Source: Microlunatus sp. Gsoil 973 (GTDB taxonomy: Bacteria > Actinomycetota > Actinomycetes > Propionibacteriales > Propionibacteriaceae). Taken from it: 64,000 nucleotides of DNA. Under the pieces are notes generated by a model. The model was not told the DNA's origin, did not search any database, and saw only the letters and a program-made list of their open reading frames with translations. Numbering within the stretch: the first letter of the stretch is position 1; every line of letters starts with the position of its first letter. The translations under genes were made by a program, and so were the position numbers. This document shows positions 8,742 through 17,829 of this stretch, piece after piece. The stretch is taken from contig NZ_CP046122.1 in assembly GCF_009707365.1 (NCBI RefSeq), forward strand, positions 310,001 to 374,000, in the 5' to 3' direction.

Positions 8742-10268
8742 ATGACCAGCGCAGTGGTTGCCGGCCAACACGTACCGGCGGGTCTGCCCGACCGCATCCG
8801 GCACTTCATCGACGGGGAGTTCGTCGACAGTGTCGACGGCGGCACCTTCGACGTCCTGGACCCGGTGTCGAACCGGACCTACCTGCAAGCCGCAGCCGGG
8901 CGGCAGGCGGATGTCGATCGGGCGGTCAACGCGGCGCGTCTGGCCTTTGACGAAGGACCGTGGCCGGGAATGCAGGCCAGGGAGCGCAACCGGATCCTGA
9001 ACCGGATCGCCGACATCGTCGAGAGCCGGGACGCCCGGCTGGCCGACCTCGAGACGTACGACTCCGGTCTGCCGATCACCCAGGCGCTCGGCCAGGCACG
9101 ACGCGCGGCGGAGAACTTCCGGTTCTTCGCCGATCTGATCGTCGCGCAGTCCGACGACGTGTACCAGGTCCCGGGACGGCAACTGAACTATGTCCATCGC
9201 AAGCCGAAGGGCGTAGCAGGCCTGATCACGCCCTGGAACACGCCGTTCATGCTGGAGAGTTGGAAGCTCGCACCGGCGCTGGCGGCCGGCTGCACCGTGG
9301 TGTTGAAACCGGCCGAGTTCACGCCGTTGTCGGCGAGTCTGTGGCCGGAGATCCTCCGTGAGGCGGGGGTGCCGGACGGAGTGTTCAACCTGGTCAACGG
9401 CCTGGGGGAGGAGGCCGGCGACGCGCTGGTCCGGCACCCGGACGTCCAGCTGATCTCCTTCACCGGCGAATCGGCCACCGGCCAGGTGATCTTCGCCAAC
9501 GCCGCGCCGACCCTCAAGGGCCTGTCCATGGAGCTCGGCGGCAAGAGCCCGGCAATCGTGTTCGCCGACGCCGATCTCGACGCGGCGATCGACTCCACCG
9601 TGTTCGGCGTCTTCTCGCTGAACGGTGAACGGTGCACGGCGGGTAGCCGGATCCTGGTGGAGCGCCCGATCTATCACGAGTTCGTCACCCGCTATGTCCA
9701 ACGGGCGAAGATGATCAAGGTCGGCGATCCGCACGATCCAGCGACCGAGGTGGGTGCGCTGGTTCATCCCGAGCACTATGCGAAGGTCACCGACTACATC
9801 GAGATCGGCAAGACTGAGGCACTGCTGGCCGCCGGTGGCGGACGCCCACCGGGACTGGACACCGGAAACTACCTGCAACCGACCGTCTTCGTCGACGTAC
9901 CGCCGACCGCCCGGATCTTCCAGGAGGAGATCTTCGGCCCGGTGGTGGCGATCACGCCGTTCGACACCGACGAGGAGGCGTTGGACCTGGCCAACGCCGT
10001 CAAGTACGGGCTGGCCGCCTATCTGTGGACGTCAGATCTGCAGCGGGCGCACAATCTGGGGCAACGGATCGAAGCCGGCATGGTGTGGCTCAACTCGCAC
10101 AACGTTCGTGATCTTCGCACACCGTTCGGCGGTGTGAAGGCGTCCGGTCTCGGTCACGAGGGAGGGTATCGCTCGCTGGACTTCTACACCGACCAGCAGG
10201 CCGTGCACATCTCACTGGCACCGGTGCACACGCCACGGTTCGGCGCCGGGACGGACCGAACCCGATGA
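8742..10268 (+). CDS. hpaE: 5-carboxymethyl-2-hydroxymuconate semialdehyde dehydrogenase (HpaE-like)
   Basis: A 508-residue aldehyde dehydrogenase. The general-base glutamate lies in MELGGKSPAIVF, the catalytic cysteine in NGERCTAGSRILV, and the NAD site includes FTGESATGQ and the PWNTPFM loop. The C-terminal SHNVRDLRTPFGGVKASGLGHEGG is typical of the HpaE branch. It would oxidise the semialdehyde made by HpaD to 5-carboxymethyl-2-hydroxymuconate with NAD. The ATG at 8742 has GGAGGAG at 7 bases; an ATG two codons upstream that overlaps the dapA-like stop is the alternative. The stop overlaps the hpaD start in ATGA, so the two are translationally coupled. Confidence 0.88.
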   Translation: MTSAVVAGQHVPAGLPDRIRHFIDGEFVDSVDGGTFDVLDPVSNRTYLQAAAGRQADVDRAVNAARLAFDEGPWPGMQARERNRILNRIADIVESRDARLADLETYDSGLPITQALGQARRAAENFRFFADLIVAQSDDVYQVPGRQLNYVHRKPKGVAGLITPWNTPFMLESWKLAPALAAGCTVVLKPAEFTPLSASLWPEILREAGVPDGVFNLVNGLGEEAGDALVRHPDVQLISFTGESATGQVIFANAAPTLKGLSMELGGKSPAIVFADADLDAAIDSTVFGVFSLNGERCTAGSRILVERPIYHEFVTRYVQRAKMIKVGDPHDPATEVGALVHPEHYAKVTDYIEIGKTEALLAAGGGRPPGLDTGNYLQPTVFVDVPPTARIFQEEIFGPVVAITPFDTDEEALDLANAVKYGLAAYLWTSDLQRAHNLGQRIEAGMVWLNSHNVRDLRTPFGGVKASGLGHEGGYRSLDFYTDQQAVHISLAPVHTPRFGAGTDRTR

Positions 10269-11356
10269 CCGGCAACGACCGCAGCCCTGATCCGACCGAT
10301 GATCCGGCTGTCGATCCCACTCCGCCGGACATCGTCCGCAGTGCCTATCTCGACCTCGTCGTCACCGATCTGGCGCGATCCCGCGAGTTCTACGTCGACG
10401 TCCTGGGCCTGGTGGTGACCGAGGAGGACGGCGACGCGATCTATCTGCGGACACTGGAGGAGTTCATCCACCACAACCTGGTCCTGCGCAAAGGTCCGGT
10501 CGCTGCAGCTGCCGCTTTCGCCTTCCGGGTTCGTACACCGCAGGACGTGGACCGCGCCGAGCGCTGGTTCGCCGCCCGGGGCTGCCGTACCGAGCGCCGC
10601 ACGACCGGCTTCAGCAGGGGGGTTGGTGACTCCGTACGGGTGGTCGACCCGCTCGGCTTCCCCTACGAGTTCTTCCACGCCGTTGATCATGTCGAACGGC
10701 TCACCTGGCGGTACGAGTTGCACACGCCGGGTGCCCTGGTCCGACTTGATCATTTCAATCAGATGACCCCCGACGTACCCGGCGGGCGGACATACCTTGA
10801 GGATCTCGGCTTCCGCGTCACCGAGGACATCCAGGATGATCAAGGAACGACCTACGCCGCCTGGCTTCGCCGGAAGGACACCGTGCACGACACCGCGCTG
10901 ACCGGTGGTGACGGTCCGCGGCTGCATCACGTCGCCTTCGCCGCGCACGAGCAGCACAATGTGCTGGCCATCTGCGACAGACTCGGTGCGCTGCGGATGT
11001 CCGATGTGATCGAGCGCGGCCCCGGCCGGCACGGTGTGTCGAACGCCTTCTACCTCTACGTCCGCGACCCCGACGGCCACCGGGTGGAGATCTACACCCA
11101 GGACTATTACACCGGCGACCCGGACAACCCGGTCGTCACCTGGGACGTACACGACAATCAACGCAGGGACTGGTGGGGCAACCCGGTGGTCCCGTCCTGG
11201 TATTCCGAGGCGTCACCGGTTCTCGACCTTGACGGCAACCCGCAGCCGATCACGGCGAGGACCGATCCGAGCGAGTTGGCCGTCACCGTCGGAGCCGACG
11301 GTTTTTCCTATACCCGCAAGGATGAGCGCGGCTTCAAGCTCGGCCATTCCGTCTGA
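10265..11356 (+). CDS. hpaD: 3,4-dihydroxyphenylacetate 2,3-dioxygenase (HpaD-like)
   Basis: A 363-residue type I extradiol dioxygenase with two VOC repeats (about 25-145 and 155-290). The metal ligands can be assigned as H163 (RLDHFNQM), H222 (RLHHVAF) and E275 (GHRVEIYTQDYYTGD). Their spacing of 59 and 53 residues equals that of H155, H214 and E267 in the Brevibacterium fuscum homoprotocatechuate dioxygenase. It opens the ring of homoprotocatechuate between C2 and C3 using Fe(II) or Mn(II). The long C-terminal tail with the WYSEASPVLDLDG segment is also shared with that enzyme group. It starts inside the hpaE stop (ATGA) and ends the catabolic operon. Confidence 0.9.
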   Translation: MTGNDRSPDPTDDPAVDPTPPDIVRSAYLDLVVTDLARSREFYVDVLGLVVTEEDGDAIYLRTLEEFIHHNLVLRKGPVAAAAAFAFRVRTPQDVDRAERWFAARGCRTERRTTGFSRGVGDSVRVVDPLGFPYEFFHAVDHVERLTWRYELHTPGALVRLDHFNQMTPDVPGGRTYLEDLGFRVTEDIQDDQGTTYAAWLRRKDTVHDTALTGGDGPRLHHVAFAAHEQHNVLAICDRLGALRMSDVIERGPGRHGVSNAFYLYVRDPDGHRVEIYTQDYYTGDPDNPVVTWDVHDNQRRDWWGNPVVPSWYSEASPVLDLDGNPQPITARTDPSELAVTVGADGFSYTRKDERGFKLGHSV

Positions 11357-11423
11357 CCCCGACCCGCTGCCCGCCGCCGCGTCCCGCGTCCCCACCCCGC
11401 CCCTGCGTCCCGGCCCAAGGTCA

Positions 11424-11660
11424 AAGGTCAAAGTTTGATCCAGTGGTGGCGACACGCCGGTGGCGACAGCCCGTGCGTCAACGTTTGATCTTCGGAGTTG
11501 GCCGGTCCCTCTCCGGAAGGTCAAAGTTTGATCCAGTGGTGGCGACACGCCGGTGGCGACAACCCGTGGGTCAACCTTTGATCTTCGGGATTGGCCGGCT
11601 CCTCCCCGGAAGGTCAAGGTTTGATCGTACGGCGGCCTCCGGTCGGATTTTCCAGCCGCG
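11424..11660. repeat. 93-bp tandem repeat with TCAAA-N-TTTGA palindromes
   Basis: The 366-base gap after hpaD holds two near-identical 93-base units starting at 11424 and 11517 and a partial third starting at 11610. Each unit begins AAGGTCAAAGTTTGATC, has GGCGACACGCCGGTGGCGAC in the middle and a second motif GTCAACGTTTGATCTTCGG about 50 bases on. After the third partial copy comes an inverted copy, GATCAAACGTTGA (from about 11661). The palindromic core TCAAA-G-TTTGA recurs in the repeat array at 52.3 kb. No gene is seen here. Confidence 0.75.
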
Positions 11661-11722
11661 CGATCAAACGTTGAGTTTCCGACCAGCGGGGGTCGCGGGG
11701 AACGCGGGGGTGAGGAGGAGGG

Positions 11723-13378
11723 TCAGCGCGGCGCCGTGATGTCCAGCTGGGTCTGCATGTACGGCGCCCTGACGTGCGGCGAGACCCGACAGTCGGCGAG
11801 GAAGACGCCTTCTCTTCCGGTCGACAGCCAGTGCCTGAGCCGGTCGAGATCGGCGACCTCGGTGATCACCGCCGCCTCCGCGCCGAATGAACGCGCTATC
11901 CCGGAGAAGTCGGCGGTCTTGATCTTCATCGGCCCGGTGTCCAGGCCCTTCGACCCGTACTGGTGCAACTCGGCGCCGTAGTAGCCGTCGTTCCAGACGA
12001 TGATCACGCCGTGGCGTACGGTGCGAATCACGGTGTCCAGATCGGCAAGACTCATCAGCGCTCCGCCGTCGCCGGTGGTCAGTACGACGGTGGTCTCCGG
12101 GAGGGCCTGGCCGGCGCCCACCGCGCTGGGCATGCCGAGTCCGATCGACTGGAACTCGGTGCCGACCATGATCAGCCGGTTCGGCCCGGGGATCCGCCAG
12201 TAGGTCGGCGCCCAGCCGATGAAATGTCCGCCGTCGGAGACCACGGTCCGGTCGGCCGGCAGGATGTCGTCCAGTTCATATGCCACCGTACGCGGGTCGA
12301 GCAGCCCGTCCGGCGCCAGCCCGGAACCGGGGTCGCGATGATCACGCGCGGTCCTGGTCTGATCACGCCAACCGCGACGCGGCTTGCCCGGCAACTCCGC
12401 CAGCAGCGCCTCGGCCGCCAGCCGCGCGTCGGCCTGCAGATAGTGCGCGACCCGCGGATGGGTCGCCCGGTCGGCGATGTCGATCTGCAGCAGTGTGGCG
12501 TCCGGGTCGAAGGCGGTCTGGTGGCGCATGGTGAAGAGATTCAACCCCGCCCCGACCGCCAGCACGACGTCGGAGGAGAAGATCAGCTTGGCGGCCACGT
12601 CGTCGGCGAAGCCGCCGCAGATGCCCAGGTCGGCGTCGATCCCATCCGGCGCGGTCCGGAAGATCGAGCGACCGGCAGCCGTGGTCGCGGTCAACGCGCC
12701 GAGGTGGTGGGCCAGCCGGGTCAGCGCTTCGCCGGCATCGGCCAACCAGGCACCCCGTCCGGCCAGCAGCAGCGGTCGCTCCGCCGAGTCCAGGATCGCC
12801 GCGAGCCTGGCCACCTCGGAGGGGCGCGGGCTCAGGCGCGCGGGCATGACCAGTTGCGGGGTCCCGTCGGGGACTGCCTGATCATCGACCGGTGCGGCGG
12901 CGAGATCGTAGGGAACCGCCAGCACAACGGCCGTCCGATGATCCAGGGCGTACTGCAGCGCCCGCACGGTGGTTCCTGCGGGATCGTGGCGGTCGACCAC
13001 CATGGTGTGCGCTCCAAGACCGGCGGCAACCCCGGGCTGGTCGACATCCCACGGTCTCGGCCCGGCCGACGGCCGGTCACCGACGACCAGCAGCAGCGGC
13101 GTCCGCGCCTGTACGGCCTCAGTGAGCCCGGTGAGCGTGTTGGTGAAGCCCGGACCGTACGTTGCGGTCGCGACGGCCGGCCGTCGGCAGGCGCGATAGA
13201 AGGCGTCGGCTGCAACCACGGCCCCGACCTCGTGCCGGACCGGCACATAGCGCACTGGCGTGTCCGCCAGGGCGTCGAGCAGGTAGGCGTTGCCGTTGCC
13301 CATCACTCCGAAGCAGTGCGAGACGTGGGCGGCAAGAGCGTTGGCGATTGCTGTCGAAACCGAGAACGGGGATGACAC
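11723..13378 (-). CDS. Thiamine pyrophosphate-dependent enzyme, acetolactate synthase-like
   Basis: A 551-residue protein with the usual three domains: an N-terminal Pyr domain with the catalytic glutamate in VPVRHEVGAV, a central domain (about 190-330), and a C-terminal PP domain with the thiamine-diphosphate motif GDGGALMSLADLDTV ending in NDGYYG. Relatives include acetolactate synthase, benzoylformate decarboxylase and sulfopyruvate decarboxylase; the substrate cannot be fixed. The GTG giving VSSPFSVST was chosen because GAGGAG lies 7 bases upstream and similarity begins there; an ATG 53 codons upstream is less likely. It stands between an intergenic repeat array and a DsbA-like gene on the same strand, with no obvious partner. 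Confidence 0.75.
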   Translation of the reverse strand: MSSPFSVSTAIANALAAHVSHCFGVMGNGNAYLLDALADTPVRYVPVRHEVGAVVAADAFYRACRRPAVATATYGPGFTNTLTGLTEAVQARTPLLLVVGDRPSAGPRPWDVDQPGVAAGLGAHTMVVDRHDPAGTTVRALQYALDHRTAVVLAVPYDLAAAPVDDQAVPDGTPQLVMPARLSPRPSEVARLAAILDSAERPLLLAGRGAWLADAGEALTRLAHHLGALTATTAAGRSIFRTAPDGIDADLGICGGFADDVAAKLIFSSDVVLAVGAGLNLFTMRHQTAFDPDATLLQIDIADRATHPRVAHYLQADARLAAEALLAELPGKPRRGWRDQTRTARDHRDPGSGLAPDGLLDPRTVAYELDDILPADRTVVSDGGHFIGWAPTYWRIPGPNRLIMVGTEFQSIGLGMPSAVGAGQALPETTVVLTTGDGGALMSLADLDTVIRTVRHGVIIVWNDGYYGAELHQYGSKGLDTGPMKIKTADFSGIARSFGAEAAVITEVADLDRLRHWLSTGREGVFLADCRVSPHVRAPYMQTQLDITAPR

Positions 13379-13593
13379 AGGCGAACTCCTCGACACGAAC
13401 GGTGTGGTGGCCGTATGTGTCTCGGGGTCGCCGACGGCGCTGCAGTGCACCGTACGGCCCCTTATTGCCCATTTTTCGAGCAACGGCAGCCGACGACTGG
13501 ACAGGAGTCGCCTGGCTTCGGCGCCGGACAACGCCAACTCTAGTCCGCGCGAGTGTTGCTAGCGGTCCCGCGCAGCGGCCGGAGTCCGGATCC

Positions 13594-14613
13594 TCAGAAG
13601 TCCAGGTATTCCGGATGCATCGCCGTCGCCAGCGCCAGATGCTTCTCGGCGTCGGGATGACCGAGTCGCTTCAGCGTCTTGCCCATCAGCAGTTGCAGGT
13701 ACGCGTCATCGGGGTAGCGCTCGAGCAGCTCGGCAAGCTTCGCCCGGGCCGGTTCCAGGCTGGCCGAGGCGGCCAGGGCGCGCGCGACAAGCGTTTCGAA
13801 GCCCCGATCGCCGTCGTACTCGGGTCGCAGCGGCGCCAGCAGGTACAGCGATCCGCGCGGGTTCCGCGCCGCCAACAGGGCTTGCGCCGCCCGGACGCGG
13901 CGCACCTCATCGGGCACCGTGTCGGACGGGCGATCGGTGAACTCGGCGATCCGGGTGGCCAACACCTCCGCAGACGCCGCGCCGGTCTCGACGATCGTCT
14001 GGTCGATCAGGAACGTCGGTGATCGCGTCACCCCCAACGCCTGACCGAAGAGCTGCGCCTCCCGGGTGCGCCGCTCCAGCGGATCATCCGGCGGAAAGCC
14101 CGGCTGGAGGTAGGCGAGTGCCGCGTCCGTGCCCTCCAGCCGCACCGGGCCAGGGAGCTCGAACCGGTCAGCGAGGAACTCAAGGAAGCCCATGCTGTTG
14201 ATGTCGGCGCCGTCCTCGAACTGCGCCGACAGCACCGTGTCGACGACCTGGTCCTGCAGCCCCGGCCCGCGGTCGAGCGCCGCCGTGATCATCCGATGCG
14301 CTGCCCAGCTGCTGGCCCGCCACCGCTGGCCCGGAACCGCCAGGCCCTCGTCCTCGGCGGCCTGACCTGCTTCCAGCCGCCGGATCGCCGCTCCGACACC
14401 GGGTTCGGTCTGTTGCAGGATGCCGTCGATCACCTCGTCGCCGGGCAGCAACTCCTCGGATGGGCTCGGCGCGGTGGGGTCGATCAGGAAGGGTCGCCAG
14501 ACAACGGTCGGTACGTTCTCGCCGGCCGCTACCCGGTCAAGGGCGCGGCGCAGTCTCCGCCTGGCCACATAGGCCCAGACGTCGGTGACATCGGCATAGA
14601 CCTCGATCAGCAT
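13594..14613 (-). CDS. DsbA family (FrnE-like) protein with C-terminal helical repeat
   Basis: A 339-residue cytosolic protein. The first 220 residues follow the FrnE/DsbA-like thioredoxin fold: a beta strand MLIEVYADVTDVWAYV, an all-helical insertion, and GVTRSPTFLIDQTI with the cis-proline. The position where FrnE proteins carry a Cys-Pro-Trp-Cys type site reads DVTDVWAY, so both cysteines are missing. From about residue 265 the protein turns into TPR-like helices (LVARALAASASLEPARAKLAELLERYPDDAYLQLLMGKTLKRLG), an unusual addition. A redox role is doubtful; a glutathione-transferase-like or binding role is possible. It starts at the ATG before LIEVYAD, 11 codons inside the longest frame. 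Confidence 0.65.
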   Translation of the reverse strand: MLIEVYADVTDVWAYVARRRLRRALDRVAAGENVPTVVWRPFLIDPTAPSPSEELLPGDEVIDGILQQTEPGVGAAIRRLEAGQAAEDEGLAVPGQRWRASSWAAHRMITAALDRGPGLQDQVVDTVLSAQFEDGADINSMGFLEFLADRFELPGPVRLEGTDAALAYLQPGFPPDDPLERRTREAQLFGQALGVTRSPTFLIDQTIVETGAASAEVLATRIAEFTDRPSDTVPDEVRRVRAAQALLAARNPRGSLYLLAPLRPEYDGDRGFETLVARALAASASLEPARAKLAELLERYPDDAYLQLLMGKTLKRLGHPDAEKHLALATAMHPEYLDF

Positions 14614-14663
14614 CCATCCATGATGCCGCGCCGCCGAGGTGCCCACCGATCAGCTGTTACCGA

Positions 14664-15083
14664 TCAGCCTTGTTGCGGGCCGACGGCGTCGATCATCCAG
14701 GCGACGCCGAACTTGTCGGTGCACATGCCGAAGATGTCGCCCCACGGCGCCTGCTCGAACGGCATGGTGACCTGACCGCCGTCACTGAGCTTCTCCCAGT
14801 AGCCACGCAATTCGGCCTGGTCGTCGCCACTCAGCGACACCGTGATGTTGTTCCCCGTGATCAGTTCCATCGCCGCCGGGGTGTCCGACGCCATCAGCGT
14901 CAACCCGCCCGGGGTCTCCAGGCTGGCGTGCATCACCTTGTCCTGCTCCGCAGCGTCCTCGCTGAGGTGCATGTCGCCGAAGGTGCTGATCGACAGGTCA
15001 CCGCCGAACACCGACTGATAGAACTCCATCGCCGGCCGTGCTGTGTCGCGGAAGGACAGATAGGGATTGAGCCGTGCTGACAT
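14664..15083 (-). CDS. VOC family protein, PhnB-like
   Basis: A 139-residue single-domain vicinal-oxygen-chelate protein of the PhnB/glyoxalase-like group. It opens with ARLNPYLSFRDTARPAMEFYQSVFGG, has LMASDTPA and ends in PWGDIFGMCTDKFGVAWMID, the hallmark C terminus of this family. Many members are dimeric proteins of unknown function; some are resistance or demethylase-like proteins. A strong GAGGAGG site precedes the ATG. It is divergent from the MFS gene about 130 bases away. Confidence 0.85.
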   Translation of the reverse strand: MSARLNPYLSFRDTARPAMEFYQSVFGGDLSISTFGDMHLSEDAAEQDKVMHASLETPGGLTLMASDTPAAMELITGNNITVSLSGDDQAELRGYWEKLSDGGQVTMPFEQAPWGDIFGMCTDKFGVAWMIDAVGPQQG

Positions 15084-15211
15084 CGTGCCTCCTCGTCGAG
15101 TCGTCGGCTCCAGTCTGGCCCGAACGTCCGACAGTCCGCATCGGGTTTGCCGCAAATCCTTCTGGTACGCCCTTGGTCCACGGCCCCGAAAGCTGTCAGG
15201 ATCTGGGCACC

Positions 15212-16492
15212 ATGTCCGATCCCGGATCCGTCCCCGCGCCACCGGCGGTCCGGCCGGCGGCGGGTCAGCTGACGGTCGATCACCGGTGGATGGGGCTGTT
15301 CGCGCTGTCCTGGTTCGGCGTGTGGATCGCCCAGCTGACCCCGATCCAGTTGCTGTTGCCCGCCCAGGTGACCGACGTCCTCGGGCTGGACCCGCACGCC
15401 TGGGTGCGCAACGTCGTGGCATTCGGGGTGGTCTCGGGGATCGCCGGCGTCTGCGCCGCGGTCGCGTATCCCTTGACCGGCGCCTTGTCGGACCGGACGA
15501 CGTCGCGGCTGGGCCGTCGGCGCCCGTGGATCATCGCCGGCACTGTGTGGTTCGCCGTCTCGCTGGCACTGCTCGGACGCCAGGTGACGATCGTCGGCGT
15601 CGGCATCTGCTGGGCGCTGTCATTGATCGGCTTCTGCATGCTGACCGCTGCCCTGACCGCGGTGATCTCCGACCAGGTGCCGGTCGGCCAGCGGGCGACG
15701 GTGTCGGGATGGATGGCGGCGCCGCAACCGATCGCCGTGCTGGTCGGCGTGGCGGTGATCGTCGCGATCGGCCTGTCGCGTCCCGCGGGCTATCTCCTGG
15801 TGGCGGCGGTGCTGCTGGTGTGTGCGGTCGGTTTCCTGGCGCGCATGCCGGACGAGGTCTTGCCGGGCCGGCCCCAGCTGACCTTCGGCGCCTTCGTCCG
15901 TGGATTCTGGATCTCGCCGCGCCGCCATCCCGATTTCGGGTGGACGTTGGCCAGCCGCATATCGGTCAACATCGGCAACGCGCTGACCACGACGCTGCTG
16001 CTCTACTTCCTTGAGTTCGGGCTGGGCATGCCGTCCGGACAGGCGGAGTCGCTGCTGGTCGTGGTGATCGCGATCTACTCGGTCGCCTCGGTGATCGCGT
16101 CGCTGCTCGTCGGTAGGCTGTCGGATCGGGCCGGCCGGCGCAAACGCTATGTGATCATCACCGCGCTGCTGCAATCCGCGGCCGGTCTGATCCTGATCAT
16201 CGCCCCCGATGTCCCGACCGTGATCATCGCCGCGATCCTGTGCGGCCTGGGTTACGGCGCCTTTCTGGCAGTCGATCAGGCATTGGCCACGCAGGTCCTT
16301 CCTGCCGAGGAGAGCCGTGGAAGGGATCTTGGCATCATGAACGTCGCGTACGCCATTCCACAGGCCCTCGCACCGCTGGCCGGCGCCGGACTGGTCGTCC
16401 TGGCCGGCGGCTTCTGGCTGCTCTTCGTCTTCGTCGTCGTCTTCGCCGGCGCCGGGGCACTGGCGCTCGTTCCGGTCCGCCAGGTGGCCTGA
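15212..16492 (+). CDS. MFS transporter
   Basis: A 426-residue inner-membrane protein with about 12 hydrophobic segments in two halves. The loop TGALSDRTTSRLGRRRPWIIAG between helices 2 and 3 is the major facilitator motif A, repeated weakly as GRLSDRAGRRKRY in the second half. The RRRPW form is common in sugar and glycoside transporters of the GPH/SLC45 type, but the substrate is unknown. The stop overlaps the start of the amino-acid aldolase-like gene (TGATG), so they are one transcription unit that probably continues to 20420. Confidence 0.8.
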   Translation: MSDPGSVPAPPAVRPAAGQLTVDHRWMGLFALSWFGVWIAQLTPIQLLLPAQVTDVLGLDPHAWVRNVVAFGVVSGIAGVCAAVAYPLTGALSDRTTSRLGRRRPWIIAGTVWFAVSLALLGRQVTIVGVGICWALSLIGFCMLTAALTAVISDQVPVGQRATVSGWMAAPQPIAVLVGVAVIVAIGLSRPAGYLLVAAVLLVCAVGFLARMPDEVLPGRPQLTFGAFVRGFWISPRRHPDFGWTLASRISVNIGNALTTTLLLYFLEFGLGMPSGQAESLLVVVIAIYSVASVIASLLVGRLSDRAGRRKRYVIITALLQSAAGLILIIAPDVPTVIIAAILCGLGYGAFLAVDQALATQVLPAEESRGRDLGIMNVAYAIPQALAPLAGAGLVVLAGGFWLLFVFVVVFAGAGALALVPVRQVA

Positions 16493-17744
16493 TGATCGAC
16501 CTGGCCCGGCACGATGATCAACGGCCATGGCAGGATCCTGCGTCCTACTGGCCAGCCATCGACCGGGCGACCGCCGAACTCGACCCGCCGTTCGCCGTCG
16601 GGCAGCTGACCGCTCTCCGCGCGAACCTTGCCGGGTTGATCACCCGCGCTGCCGGCAAGCCGATCCGGATCGCCAGCAAATCGTTGCGCGTGCGTGGCCT
16701 GATCGAGGCATGTCTGGCCGTCCCCGGCATCCGTGGCGTGCTGGCCTACACGCTGGCCGAGGCGATCTGGCTGTCCCAGACGATGGATGATCTTGTTCTC
16801 GGGTACCCGACCGCGGACCGGTCGGCCGTCGCGGACCTCGTCGGCGACGAGCGCGCCGCGGAACGGATCACGATCATGATCGACGATCCGGCGCACCTCG
16901 ACCTGATCGATTCCGTTGCTGCTCCTCAGCGGCGTCCGGTGATCAAGGTCGCCATCGAACTCGACGCATCCCTTGACCTCGGCGCGATGCATCTCGGCGT
17001 CTTCCGATCGCCGCTGCACACCCCCGAGGACGTCGTCGCACTGGCCAGAAATGTGCTGTCCCGTAGGGGATTCCGGCTTGTCGGGCTGATGGCGTACGAA
17101 GCCCAGATCGCCGGCGTCGGGGACCTGCTCCCCGGTCACCCGCTGCGGTCCCGACTGGTGCAGGTCATGCAGCGCAGATCGGCCGCCGAACTGACCGAAC
17201 GCCGCACCCGGACGGTCGCGGCAGTGCGATCACTGCTCGAACAGTCCGGTGCCGCCGATCTCGACTTCGTCAACGGCGGCGGAACGGGTTCGATCGGCAC
17301 CACGACCGCTGACCCGTCGGTGACCGAGATCGCCGCCGGGAGCGGCATCTTCGGACCCCATCTGTTCGACAACTACCGAGCCTTCAGTCCGGCGCCGGCC
17401 GTGGCCTTCGCCCTGCCGGTCGTCCGACGCCCGCGGCCGGATGTCGCGACGGTCCTCGGCGGGGGTGGATCGCCTCCGGCCCGCCGGCAGAGGATCGCCT
17501 GCCCGCACCGGTCTGGCCTGCCGGACTCGGCTACATCGGGACCGAGGCCGCCGGGGAGGTGCAGACCCCTCTGCGCGGTGGCAGTGCCGCCCGGCTGAGG
17601 ATCGGCGACCGCATCTGGTTCCGGCACACCAAGTCAGGCGAATTGAGCGAACACGTCCGGGAGTTGGTGCTGCTGGACGGGACCGGTCCCGACATCGTCG
17701 GCCAGGTGTCCACGTACCGGGGCGAGAATCAGGTGTTCCTCTGA
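16492..17744 (+). CDS. Amino acid deaminase/aldolase, alanine racemase fold (frameshifted)
   Basis: Reconstructed length is about 417 residues. The N-terminal part is a PLP-binding alanine-racemase barrel with the lysine in RIASKSLRVRG and the barrel strands IKVAIELDASLDLGAMHLG and LVGLMAYEAQIAG; the C-terminal part is the D-serine dehydratase/D-threonine aldolase-like beta domain, with metal-site type HTKSGELSEH. The reading frame is lost in the G run at 17461-17465, where one base is missing; adding it gives LGGGWIASGPP and leads directly to the C terminus ...STYRGENQVFL. The start ATG overlaps the preceding MFS stop. The enzyme may open or deaminate a D-hydroxy amino acid imported by that transporter (inference). 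Confidence 0.75.
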
Positions 17745-17829
17745 GTTCGACCGGACCGTGCCCGGCGAATTGTCGAATCACCGACGAGGCGATCGTCCAG
17801 GCAGTGACATCACTGACCGGGAGGGAACC

